52,910 nucleotides of DNA, taken from contig JAGQHN010000025.1 in NCBI GenBank assembly GCA_020431825.1, forward strand, positions 1 through 52,910. Reading direction: 5' to 3'. The position numbers and the translations under genes were made by a program. Shown here piece by piece: positions 23,897-31,360 of this stretch (position 1 is the first letter of the stretch; the number at the start of each line of letters is the position of its first letter). Under the pieces are notes generated by a model. It did no database searches. It saw nothing but the letters and a program-made list of their open reading frames with translations, and had not been told where the DNA came from. The DNA comes from Trueperaceae bacterium. Its GTDB lineage: Bacteria > Deinococcota > Deinococci > Deinococcales > Trueperaceae.

Positions 23897-24601
23897 ATGG
23901 TAGAAACGCTAGATGCTAAAGAGACACTGGCCAATGTGCCTCTTTTTAAAGATGCACCTGAGCGCGCCCTCGAGGTAGCAGCTTCCGTTGTGCAACTACG
24001 TCAATTTCCAGCTGGGACCACCCTGTTTCAAGAAGGCGATATGGGTGAGGCCCTCTACATTATGCATAAAGGCTTAGTCAAACTATCCAAAGTTGATCTG
24101 GGTGGCTACGAAAAAACCCTGGCCATCTTGCAACCCCCCGAGTTTTTTGGCGAAATGGCCTTGCTGGGCGACAAAAGCAGAAGTGCTACGGCGTTAACCC
24201 TCGGCGAAGTCGAAGCCTATTTATTATTTGAAGATGACTTTAACAAGCTCATTCAGGCTTATCCTCAGGTCAGCATTAACCTGACAACCACGCTCGCTAA
24301 ACGCTTAAGCGGCACCAATGACGAGGCGCAGATTCTTTCTTATAAAGATGCGCAAGGCCGCGTGGCTTATGTTATTTTGCGCCTTTACCGCAGCGGCGTG
24401 ATTGAACTATCTGCAGATGGTACTGCCGTTGTTCAACTGACACATCAGGAGCTTGCCAACTTAGCTGGTACCAGCCGCGAAACCGTCACCAGAGCCCTCA
24501 AGGTTTTAGAAAAACAAGATGTGATTAGAACCCGTCCTAAAGAAATTATTGTTATTGATATTGACGGACTCGAGGAAATCCTCCACGGCATTCGCGAATA
24601 A
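23897..24601 (+). CDS. Crp/Fnr-family transcriptional regulator
   Basis: The 234-residue protein has an N-terminal cyclic-nucleotide-binding beta-roll and a C-terminal winged helix. The phosphate-binding cassette FFGEMALLGDKSRSATA keeps the Gly-Glu and Arg95-Ser96 that hold cAMP in CRP, so a cyclic nucleotide effector is likely. The recognition helix lies in LTHQELANLAGTSRETVTRALKVLEK. No Cys cluster is present, ruling out an Fnr-type iron-sulfur sensor. A ribosome site (GAGGAA) supports the start. A CRP-like palindrome upstream suggests autoregulation, and a terminator follows. In Deinococcus relatives of this type control stress genes; the regulon here is unknown. Confidence 0.92.
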   Translation: MVETLDAKETLANVPLFKDAPERALEVAASVVQLRQFPAGTTLFQEGDMGEALYIMHKGLVKLSKVDLGGYEKTLAILQPPEFFGEMALLGDKSRSATALTLGEVEAYLLFEDDFNKLIQAYPQVSINLTTTLAKRLSGTNDEAQILSYKDAQGRVAYVILRLYRSGVIELSADGTAVVQLTHQELANLAGTSRETVTRALKVLEKQDVIRTRPKEIIVIDIDGLEEILHGIRE

Positions 24602-24622
24602 ACTTTCAGTCCTGAACCTAGA

Positions 24623-24651
24623 AGCTCATCTGTCCAGATGGGCTTTTTATT
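24623..24651 (+). terminator. Terminator of the Crp/Fnr gene
   Basis: A 10-bp stem with one G-U pair (24623-24632 with 24635-24644) and a two-base nominal loop is followed by TTTTATTT. It begins about 20 bases after the stop codon. Confidence 0.8.
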
Positions 24652-24705
24652 TGCAGGTGTGTAAGCAAACAAATTTTCATAACAAAGCATGCCCTGAACG
24701 CCAAA

Positions 24706-24747
24706 ACGAATCATCCTGACCCTATCTAAAAGGTCAGGATGATTCGT
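24706..24747. repeat. Perfect 16-bp inverted repeat
   Basis: The 16-base arms 24706-24721 and 24732-24747 are exact reverse complements with a 10-base loop. On the minus strand the stem is followed by TTTTGG, so it may end the histidine-phosphatase transcript. The arm contains ATCATCCTGAC, the same 11 bases found near the start of both 109-bp repeats, which hints at origin from the same element family. Confidence 0.75.
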
Positions 24748-24764
24748 AACTAAAAAACTTTGTC

Positions 24765-25322
24765 TTAAACCAGCTCGAGTTCGTCAACTTCAAATTTGAG
24801 TTCGTAGGGCACGATCTCAGCGTAGTCAATCTGGCGTTTTTCCCCTAGAAGACTACTTATGACAACTGCATGGGTAACCACGATGAGGCTCGAGTACTGC
24901 TTATAGCGCACGAGGGTTTTGATAACCCTATCTCTGACTTCTTGAAGGCTTTCCCAGGGAGCAGCTTCTATGGGTACTTGTGTCATAAGTTCCTGGCTTA
25001 AACCTTCACTGGCCTTTTCCATCAGCTCCGGCTCAATCTCTGCCAGCGGGTCTTTTTGTGGTAACCACTCATGCAGATCATATTCAACAAACAGGGGTTT
25101 GTTGAGTTTCCGGCTGATGAGTGCGGCTGACTCGAGCGCTCTCGCATAACTGCTACACAGTACCGCTTCGGCTTCTTCAAGACGGAAATCGTTGGCTATG
25201 GTTGCTATTTGCAAACGGCCTATTTCAGTCAAAGGGGCTAACGAGGCAGCCATACCTTTGACGCCGCGGTTGGACATTAGTTCCCAGTCTGTCTCACCAT
25301 GCCTGATGAGATAAAGCTTCAT
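24765..25322 (-). CDS. Histidine phosphatase-family protein (phosphoglycerate mutase-like)
   Basis: The 185-residue protein begins MKLYLIRHGETDWE, with the catalytic His in RHGE, and has the second family His in VVTHAVVISSLLG. The Arg in the SSYARALESA motif would contact phosphate. Members dephosphorylate sugars, nucleotides, cofactors or proteins, and the substrate cannot be told from the sequence. I choose the ATG at 25322 because GGAG lies six bases before it; an ATG four codons upstream (25334) has no such site. It converges with the Crp/Fnr gene. Confidence 0.85.
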   Translation of the reverse strand: MKLYLIRHGETDWELMSNRGVKGMAASLAPLTEIGRLQIATIANDFRLEEAEAVLCSSYARALESAALISRKLNKPLFVEYDLHEWLPQKDPLAEIEPELMEKASEGLSQELMTQVPIEAAPWESLQEVRDRVIKTLVRYKQYSSLIVVTHAVVISSLLGEKRQIDYAEIVPYELKFEVDELELV

Positions 25323-25479
25323 AGCCTTCTCCATCTTGCTTCATAGTTTAGCGCATCCATTTGCATAAACTGCATAGGAGAACATTAGCAAGCCCTTCAT
25401 AAAGGGGTTATGTGATGTTTTACTTCGCCTTACAGCTGTGAATTTGGCTACTTTTGGCAGCTTAAAAACCTCAACATAC

Positions 25480-26307
25480 CTAAAAAGCGGCAAACAAACC
25501 TGTGGATTTTGTCACATAAATAGGGCCAAGCTCGAGTTTCTGGTCCAGTGCCACTTTGGCCTCCTGCATCACTTTAGCAAGTAGGGCTTGATCCAAAACG
25601 ATAGACTGTAAGCGGTTCATCGAGTAAATGTAGGCCAGGAAAGGTTCAGCTTCCGTAACTTCTAAATGATCGTCAAAGGGATAAAGTTCAACATTGTCAA
25701 ACTGCTTTTGCAAGGTTTCTTTACCGTTCTCGAGCCGAAAACTTAAGCCCTGTAAAAGTTCAAAAGGCTGCTCAGAATCAAGTTTGGGTTTCAGGTGCTC
25801 GAGGATAAACTGGTCAAGCTCTTTCATATGATCTTGCCCATTGGTCGCTGCATAAAGTTTGCCACCGGGCTTTAAGACACGTCTGATTTCAGCAATTGCT
25901 TTATCTAAATCTGGCACATGGTAAAGCATGTGATTGGCTATTACCAGATCAAAATGGGCGTCGGCAAAAGGAATAGTTTGAGCATCTATAAGTTTATAGT
26001 CAAAGTCAGCCATCAGGCTCGAGCCCACCTTTTTCGCCTCCTCAAGCATACCTGGTGATAAATCTGAGAGGGTAATTTGCCAGCCTTGCGGTATACGCTC
26101 GCTGTTTTTGCGCCAGAAATGGGCTGGCCCTGTGCCAAGCTCGAGTACTTTCGCCTCAGGTGGTGCTATAATCTGGTCAAACAACCAGCGGGCGAAGACT
26201 TCTTTATTGCTGCTAAAGCGTTCATGCAAATCAATTCTTGCACGCAAATTATCGGCATTTTTATACTGCTCGCCTACTAAGTAAGCCTGATCACGGGTTC
26301 TCGACAT
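25480..26307 (-). CDS. Class I SAM-dependent methyltransferase
   Basis: The 275-residue protein has a seven-strand methyltransferase core. Motif I VLELGTGPAHFW at about 53-64 binds S-adenosylmethionine, SDLSPGML is the second-strand acidic loop, and FDLVIANHMLYHVPDLDKAIAEIRRVLKPGG covers motifs II-III as in UbiE/type-11 enzymes. The C-terminal 110 residues are helical and less conserved, probably the substrate part. A good ribosome site (AGGAG) precedes the ATG. Neighbours do not reveal the substrate. The upstream 112 bases are shared with the divergent potD-like gene. Confidence 0.88.
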   Translation of the reverse strand: MSRTRDQAYLVGEQYKNADNLRARIDLHERFSSNKEVFARWLFDQIIAPPEAKVLELGTGPAHFWRKNSERIPQGWQITLSDLSPGMLEEAKKVGSSLMADFDYKLIDAQTIPFADAHFDLVIANHMLYHVPDLDKAIAEIRRVLKPGGKLYAATNGQDHMKELDQFILEHLKPKLDSEQPFELLQGLSFRLENGKETLQKQFDNVELYPFDDHLEVTEAEPFLAYIYSMNRLQSIVLDQALLAKVMQEAKVALDQKLELGPIYVTKSTGLFAAF

Positions 26308-26419
26308 AGGCGCTCCTAAACGTTCTATGAACTTTATAGTATTGTTTTTTTTCGCAATAATGCTAGTATGTTGCCGTGAGTTTTATAACTCTCTATCCCA
26401 TTCAAGGAGACCTTGTTTA

Positions 26420-27484
26420 ATGAGAAAAAGCGTTTTGCTTATTGTCCTTTTTTCCCTTTTAAGTCTGGGCCTGGCTCAAAACTGGACTTGCCCCGAAGGC
26501 TTTGAAGGACAAACCTTAAATGTCTACAACTGGACGACTTATATTGCCGAAGACACCATCCCTAACTTCGAAGAAGCCTGCGGCGTTAGCGTGCAGTATG
26601 ATACCTTCCCTACCGATGACGACATGCTCGCCAAAATCCGCCAGGGCAATCCTGGTTATGACATTGTGGTGCCCTCGAGTACTGTACTTGTCCTTATGAT
26701 TGAAGAAGGTCTGGTTGAGACTTTAGATAAAGCCAACATTCCTAACTTTGCCAACCTTGACGATACCTTCTTAGGGCTTTACTTTGACCCCGCGAATGAC
26801 TACAGCGTGCCTTATCAGTGGGGTACCATTGGCATTGGTTATAACATCGAGAAAACAGGCAAAGAAATCACTACCTGGGACGATGTTTTTAGTTATGACG
26901 GTGCGGTGAGTTGGCTAGAAGACATTCGCTCTATGATGGGTGTTGCGCTTGAAAAACTTGGCTATGACCCCAACAGCAGCAATCCTGATGAAATTAATGC
27001 CGCCAAAGATTATCTAATTGAAAATGGCAGCAACGTGGTTTACATCAATCAGGATGACGGTCAGGAAGTACTGGTACGCGGTGAAGCCGATATCGTTTCT
27101 GAGTACTCTGGTGACATCTTCCAGATTATGGATGAGTGCGGCTGCGATACCTACCGCTACGTTATTCCTTCAGACGGCGCTAACTTCTGGATTGACAATG
27201 TTGCTATTCCGGTTGACGCTCCTAACCATGCACTTGCGGAAGTCTTTATTGACTATCTGCTTGATGCCAAGGTCGGTGCTGACATCTCTAACTACACAGC
27301 TTACGGTAGCCCCAACCGCGCCTCAATTGAGGGTGGATTCATTAATGAAGCGCTACTCAGTAATAAGGGCATTTATCCTAGTGAAGAAACCCGCTCAAAG
27401 CTCTTCTTTATCATTCAAGACCCCGAGCGCGAGCAACTTTACAATGATGCCTGGGATGAAGTAAGAATCTTCGTTGGACAATAA
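26420..27484 (+). CDS. potD: Polyamine-type ABC transporter substrate-binding protein, PotD-like
   Basis: The 354-residue protein starts at MRKSVLL, with AAGGAGA nine bases upstream, and has a signal peptide ending near LGLAQ. The mature part follows PotD/PotF closely: LNVYNWTTYIAEDTIPNFEE, YDIVVPSS, YQWGTIGIGYN and FWIDNVAIPVDAPN, the last around the polyamine-stacking Trp/Asp pocket. It should bind spermidine or putrescine in the periplasm. A strong hairpin and then the potA-like gene follow. No potB or potC permease is in the window. The gene has only one CTCGAG copy, as in other transport genes here. Confidence 0.88.
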   Translation: MRKSVLLIVLFSLLSLGLAQNWTCPEGFEGQTLNVYNWTTYIAEDTIPNFEEACGVSVQYDTFPTDDDMLAKIRQGNPGYDIVVPSSTVLVLMIEEGLVETLDKANIPNFANLDDTFLGLYFDPANDYSVPYQWGTIGIGYNIEKTGKEITTWDDVFSYDGAVSWLEDIRSMMGVALEKLGYDPNSSNPDEINAAKDYLIENGSNVVYINQDDGQEVLVRGEADIVSEYSGDIFQIMDECGCDTYRYVIPSDGANFWIDNVAIPVDAPNHALAEVFIDYLLDAKVGADISNYTAYGSPNRASIEGGFINEALLSNKGIYPSEETRSKLFFIIQDPEREQLYNDAWDEVRIFVGQ

Positions 27485-27503
27485 GCTTTCTAGCTTGAAA
27501 CTT

Positions 27504-27535
27504 AAAAAGACGGGTATCCCTTACCCGTCTTTTTT
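27504..27535 (+). terminator. Intrinsic terminator between potD-like and potA-like genes
   Basis: A 13-bp stem (27504-27516 with 27522-27534) with a five-base loop ends in a T run. It lies 20 bases after the binding-protein stop and 18 before the ATPase start. It probably ends most potD transcripts and lowers potA expression; potA may have its own weak TATTCT box at 27538-27543. Confidence 0.85.
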
Positions 27536-27552
27536 GGTATTCTTGACTGCTA

Positions 27553-28662
27553 ATGAGCACTCCGTCCGTTGAACTGAAAAATCTTATTAAAGAATTTCAT
27601 GATAACAAAACCAATCAGATCGTCAGAGCCATTGATAATATTTCTTTAGCCATTGAAGATGGTGAATTTTTTGCCCTGCTTGGGCCAAGTGGCTGTGGTA
27701 AAACCACTACCCTAAGAGCGATTGCTGGTTTTGAGCAGCCCACATCTGGTGAAGTGCTCATTCGCGGGAAAGCCGTCCAGGGCATTCCTCCCTTTCATCG
27801 ACCAGTCAATACCGTTTTTCAGGACTACGCCCTATTTCCCCATATGACCATCATGCAAAATGTCATGTTTGGTCTCAAAATGGCAAAAGTAGCCACCGAT
27901 GAAGCCAAAAAGCGGGCCAAAGAAGCCCTCGAGCTTGTCCAACTGGCTCACACATCTGAGCGCAAACCCAATCAACTTTCTGGTGGACAAAGGCAGCGTA
28001 TTGCTCTGGCTAGGGCACTGGTGAACCGTCCGGCGGTTTTGCTACTTGACGAGCCTCTAGGTGCTCTTGATCTTAAACTGCGCAAAACCATGCAGTATGA
28101 GCTTAAAACCATGCAGCGTGAAGTGGGCATTACCTTTATTTTTGTGACGCACGATCAAGAAGAAGCCATGACCATGGCCGATCGCATTGCGGTTATGAGC
28201 GAGGGTAAGGTCTTGCAGGTTGGTAGGGCTGACGAAATTTATGAGGCTCCAGCGAACCGTTTTGTCGCTGATTTTATTGGCGAAACCAATTTTATTACGG
28301 GTACGCTTGACAGCACAAAGGGCGATAGTGGCACACTAAAACTGGCCGACGGTCGTAAGCTCGAGGGCAAACTTAAGGGCCATGATTTAAGCGTAGGTGA
28401 AAAGGTTAGCATGGCTATTCGCCCCGAGAAAATTCGCTTACAGGAAGTCAGTAACACAGTAAGTGAAGGTACGCAAATTGCTGGAGAAATTGCCGAATCT
28501 TACTACATAGGCACTGATACCCGTTACCGTGTGGTTTCTGGGAGTGATATTGATCTGGTTGTCAGGGTGCAAAATTTAAATACAGGTTATAAGTCTATGC
28601 TTCCGCCAGGAACCAGGGTCAACCTCTCCTGGAATGCTGACAACGCTACACTGCTGGTTTAA
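27553..28662 (+). CDS. potA: Polyamine-type ABC transporter ATP-binding protein, PotA-like
   Basis: The 369-residue ATPase has Walker A GPSGCGKTTT, Q-loop QDYALFPHMT, signature LSGGQRQRIALARAL, Walker B VLLLDEPLGALD and switch His in FVTHDQEEAM. The C-terminal 120 residues form the TOBE/MOP-like domain of PotA and related importers (AIRPEKIRL, GTRVNLSW). It would drive uptake through a PotB/PotC channel. Those permeases do not follow; the next gene is a C45-family enzyme. The permeases must be elsewhere or the ATPase serves another complex. No clear ribosome site is seen. Confidence 0.92.
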   Translation: MSTPSVELKNLIKEFHDNKTNQIVRAIDNISLAIEDGEFFALLGPSGCGKTTTLRAIAGFEQPTSGEVLIRGKAVQGIPPFHRPVNTVFQDYALFPHMTIMQNVMFGLKMAKVATDEAKKRAKEALELVQLAHTSERKPNQLSGGQRQRIALARALVNRPAVLLLDEPLGALDLKLRKTMQYELKTMQREVGITFIFVTHDQEEAMTMADRIAVMSEGKVLQVGRADEIYEAPANRFVADFIGETNFITGTLDSTKGDSGTLKLADGRKLEGKLKGHDLSVGEKVSMAIRPEKIRLQEVSNTVSEGTQIAGEIAESYYIGTDTRYRVVSGSDIDLVVRVQNLNTGYKSMLPPGTRVNLSWNADNATLLV

Positions 28663-28670
28663 AAGCTTGC

Positions 28671-28676
28671 TAAACT
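28671..28676 (+). promoter_or_regulatory. Minus-10 box of the C45-family gene
   Basis: TAAACT is six bases before the ATG at 28683, so the message is predicted to be leaderless. The box lies just past the potA-like stop, so the gene need not depend on the potA transcript. Confidence 0.55.
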
Positions 28677-28682
28677 GGATAA

Positions 28683-29771
28683 ATGAATAAGATTCGCGTT
28701 TTAGAACTGTCCGGCTCGCACTACGACATGGGTTATCAGCATGGCCTTAGCTACGCTGACAGCATAAGACACTTTGCCCAAGAGCGCGTTCGCTTAAGCG
28801 CGGAGCCTATGTGGACAGGCCAGGCGTTATCTCGTAGCGACGTTCTGGACCTGGCAGATGCTTGTCTCGAAGAGCACCGCCGATACTCTCAGGATCTGGT
28901 CGATGAATTGCAGGGCATGGCTGATGCTACTGGCCTATCTTTAGCAGAGCTGATTATTGTTTGTGGTTTTACCGATTTTATAGATACCGTCTACAATGCA
29001 GCCAGAGTAAAAGTGCCTGTAGCCGCCCATGAAGGGGCAGATAACTGCACGGCATTTCTGGTACCAAATCAAAAAGCTGTGCAAAACCACGGCTTTTATG
29101 GTCAAACCTGGGACATGCACGACACTGCCACACCCCATGTCATTTTGCTGCGTGGTAAACCGCAAAACAAACCTGAATTTCTGGCGTTTACCACGGTAGG
29201 CTGCGTTGGCATGATTGGCATGAATAGCGAAGGTGTTGCTATAGGCATTAATAATCTTTCAGGTGATGATGGGAAAATTGGCGTGACCTGGAATTTTGTG
29301 GTGCGTAAAGCACTCGAGCAGTCAAATGCCGATGATGCTCTAGCTTGCATCACCGAAGCAAATCTGGCGGGTGCTCACAACTATATGCTCATGGATAAAA
29401 CTGGCAAAGGCTATAACGTTGAGGCTATGTCAACAACGCAGGTAGTTACTCCTCTGGAAGAGGGGCCACTGGTTCACACCAACCACTGTCTACTCCCCGA
29501 AACTCAGCAAGTTCAAAGGGTGAGAGAACAAGCTTCACAGGAAAGTTCAGAAAAACGTCTGAATAGAGGCTATGAGCTTTTAGAGAAAAATGATATCAAT
29601 GAAAATGACCTGCAAGCTTTGACTCGAGACCCCGAGGCCATCTGCGTGACTTCTAAGCCGCCTCGCCACGTTGAAACCTGCGGCGCAGCCATTATGCGCC
29701 CAGCCACCGGAGACTTCTGGGCAGTCTGGGGCTTACCCTCAGAAAATGAGTACGAGCACTTCACCCTCTAA
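28683..29771 (+). CDS. C45-family acyltransferase/amidohydrolase (isopenicillin N acyltransferase-like)
   Basis: The 362-residue protein belongs to the Ntn-hydrolase group of acyl-CoA:6-aminopenicillanate acyltransferases. The N-terminal helical part contains GSHYDMGYQHG, a typical entry motif. The expected catalytic Cys122 is in ADNCTAFLV, at which the precursor would cut itself so that Cys becomes the new N-terminus. The following FYGQTWDMH and GMIGMNSEGVAIGINNL segments are conserved in the family. There is no signal peptide, so it acts in the cytosol on amide bonds of small molecules. The nearby polyamine-type importer genes suggest, without proof, an acyl-polyamine or N-acyl substrate. 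A terminator follows. Confidence 0.85.
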   Translation: MNKIRVLELSGSHYDMGYQHGLSYADSIRHFAQERVRLSAEPMWTGQALSRSDVLDLADACLEEHRRYSQDLVDELQGMADATGLSLAELIIVCGFTDFIDTVYNAARVKVPVAAHEGADNCTAFLVPNQKAVQNHGFYGQTWDMHDTATPHVILLRGKPQNKPEFLAFTTVGCVGMIGMNSEGVAIGINNLSGDDGKIGVTWNFVVRKALEQSNADDALACITEANLAGAHNYMLMDKTGKGYNVEAMSTTQVVTPLEEGPLVHTNHCLLPETQQVQRVREQASQESSEKRLNRGYELLEKNDINENDLQALTRDPEAICVTSKPPRHVETCGAAIMRPATGDFWAVWGLPSENEYEHFTL

Positions 29772-29794
29772 AACCGTCGCTTATCAGGTTAACT

Positions 29795-29829
29795 GAGCTG
29801 TAATTACGAGTGATTACAGCTCTTTTCTT
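29795..29829 (+). terminator. Terminator of the C45-family gene
   Basis: A perfect 10-bp stem (GAGCTGTAAT with ATTACAGCTC, loop of eight) is followed by TTTTCTT. It lies 23 bases after the stop codon. The remaining stretch to 30009 shows no gene; a lone GGTAGTATG at 29942-29950 resembles the core of the tandem repeats elsewhere. Confidence 0.82.
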
Positions 29830-30009
29830 ATGCACAGAGCTTAAATCCAAAAATCTGATATAGTTAGAAGCAGATTTTTACAGGCTTTTCGTTTCTGCCC
29901 TTCACCTTACTAAAGGGTAAAAAAGCTTAATCGTGTTGAAAGGTAGTATGGCTTCATAACGTTTACAAACACTCGTTACTGAAATAGTTTTAGCCCCTGT
30001 GTCTCGAAA

Positions 30010-30633
30010 ATGATTAAGATCGTCAATATAGAACCAAAGTTTGCCAAAGACCTAGAAGAATTACAACGAATTGCTTATCACACCCTGGCCGAAGAAGAAC
30101 TTCTTCTGGAGGAGCATTTTTTAAGTCATTGTCAGGTTTTCCCTGAGGGCAGCTTTGTTGCTTTAGAAAATGACAAGGTGGTTGGTCTGGGCTCAGGCTT
30201 TTTAATCGACTTTGATTTTGAGCATCCTGACCACTCATTTCAAGAAATTATTGCTGGCGGTTACTACACGAACCATGACCCAGAGGGACTCTGGTACTAC
30301 GGAGGAGATATCAGTGTTCACCCGCAACATCGGCGTAAAGGCATCGCCCGGGAACTCTACAACGCCAGAAAAGATCTGGTTAAAAGACTCAACAAAAAAG
30401 GCATTGTCGCTGGTGGCGTACTGCCAACCTATGCCCAGTATAAAGATAAATTAAGTGTTCAGGAGTATGTTGACAAGGTCATCGCTGGTGAGATTTTTGG
30501 TCGTACGTTAAGTGTGCAGCTCCGAAACGGATTTAAAGTAAAAGGGCTACTGGAGAATTACATTAAAGACGCAGCTTCAGATAACTGGTCAACCCTGATT
30601 GTCTGGGAAAACCCTGATTATTTGCCTGACTGA
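30010..30633 (+). CDS. GNAT-family N-acetyltransferase
   Basis: The 207-residue protein has one acetyltransferase fold. The acetyl-CoA pyrophosphate loop is HPQHRRKGIARELYN, after the ISV strand. The central part GGYYTNHDPEGLWYYGGDISVHP and the C-terminal RNGFKVKGLLENYIKD...STLIVWENP are typical of the GNAT group often found fused to or near carbon-nitrogen hydrolases. The acceptor substrate is unknown. Its last 16 bases overlap the end of the convergent J-domain gene, a sign of tight packing. No ribosome site is evident. Confidence 0.85.
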   Translation: MIKIVNIEPKFAKDLEELQRIAYHTLAEEELLLEEHFLSHCQVFPEGSFVALENDKVVGLGSGFLIDFDFEHPDHSFQEIIAGGYYTNHDPEGLWYYGGDISVHPQHRRKGIARELYNARKDLVKRLNKKGIVAGGVLPTYAQYKDKLSVQEYVDKVIAGEIFGRTLSVQLRNGFKVKGLLENYIKDAASDNWSTLIVWENPDYLPD

Positions 30634-30971
30634 GCTTCGGTATAAGTGAGCAAAGCCCGGTAAGCCTCGTTAATCTTTTGCACCAGTGAATTGGCAGCTT
30701 GCTTTTTTTCCAGATTTTGAAATTTATCAGGATGGTAGATTTTCATGAGCCGCTTGTAGGCCTGTTTAATCTCGGTGGTGCTTGCGCCGTAGGGAAGCTC
30801 GAGCACGCTATAGTAGTGCTTCACCTTTGGGTCTTGGCCCTGATAGCTATGCTTTACTTCTTGCCAGAAACTTTCCTGTAAAAAGGGATGATCTTGCACC
30901 GTTTTGCCAAGCCGCTCAACTTGTTCTGGCAATTTGGTTAATAGTTTAAACAACAGCCTGGAGGTGCTCAT
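30618..30971 (-). CDS. Small J-domain (DnaJ-like) protein
   Basis: The 117-residue protein has a J domain in its C-terminal half: HYYSVLELPYGAS, then helix II IKQAYKRLMKIYHPDK with the HPD triad at 80-82, and helix III KINEAYRALL. It lacks the Gly/Phe, zinc and substrate domains of full DnaJ, so it probably recruits an Hsp70 to one partner. The N-terminal 45 residues are amphipathic helices. I start at 30971, where TACACT lies seven bases upstream; the longer frame runs through that box. An array of three 22-bp repeats begins 52 bases upstream. Confidence 0.85.
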   Translation of the reverse strand: MSTSRLLFKLLTKLPEQVERLGKTVQDHPFLQESFWQEVKHSYQGQDPKVKHYYSVLELPYGASTTEIKQAYKRLMKIYHPDKFQNLEKKQAANSLVQKINEAYRALLTYTEAQSGK

Positions 30972-30978
30972 TAGAGAT

Positions 30979-30984
30979 AGTGTA
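30979..30984 (-). promoter_or_regulatory. Minus-10 box of the J-domain gene
   Basis: On the minus strand TACACT stands seven bases before the ATG at 30971, consistent with a leaderless transcript. No strong -35 is seen. Confidence 0.5.
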
Positions 30985-31022
30985 CAAAATCCACGAAGCA
31001 TTATTCGTAACTTTTAAAAATT

Positions 31023-31088
31023 CTGATGGTGGTAGCATCCCGAACTGATGGTGGTAGCATCCCGAACTGATGGTGGTAGCATCCCGAA
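31023..31088. repeat. Three identical tandem 22-bp repeats
   Basis: The unit CTGATGGTGGTAGCATCCCG plus AA occurs three times without a mismatch, at 31023, 31045 and 31067. Its core GGTAGCATCC resembles GGTATCATCC of the 109-bp repeats and GGTAGTATCT of the 23-bp array. It lies between the divergent J-domain and kinase genes. It may be a relic insertion-sequence end or an operator array. The remaining 31089-31347 holds no gene I can support. Confidence 0.9.
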
Positions 31089-31347
31089 TGCTCCCATGTG
31101 ACGCCTTGTAGAGAATAGCCCTTTGTCACGGCTTTAATAGATCTCTATCATTCACACTCGAGCCCCTGCAAAATTCTTATCAATGAAGTTGCATCTTATA
31201 GCAGGAACAGCCTTAGCAAAGCCTTTCTGCTGTAGAAATTCAGGTTCAAGTCGAACATCTTTAAGTGCAAGCAACTTGGATAAGGCGTATCAAATAACCT
31301 CCCGTAGAGGAATATGCCAGACAGCACCACAGGCCAACCTCAAACGT

Positions 31348-31353
31348 TATACT
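31348..31353 (+). promoter_or_regulatory. Minus-10 box of the kinase gene
   Basis: TATACT lies seven bases before the ATG at 31361, so translation probably starts at the 5' end of the transcript. The -35 region is poor. Confidence 0.5.
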
Positions 31354-31360
31354 GGCAGCC

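Noticed and set aside
27018-27464. 148-codon frame within the PotD-like gene
   Set aside because: It is a shifted reading of the same strand as a clear binding-protein gene, with low-complexity composition.
22801-31088. CRISPR array at the 22-23-bp tandem repeats
   Set aside because: The units abut without spacers and no cas genes are present.
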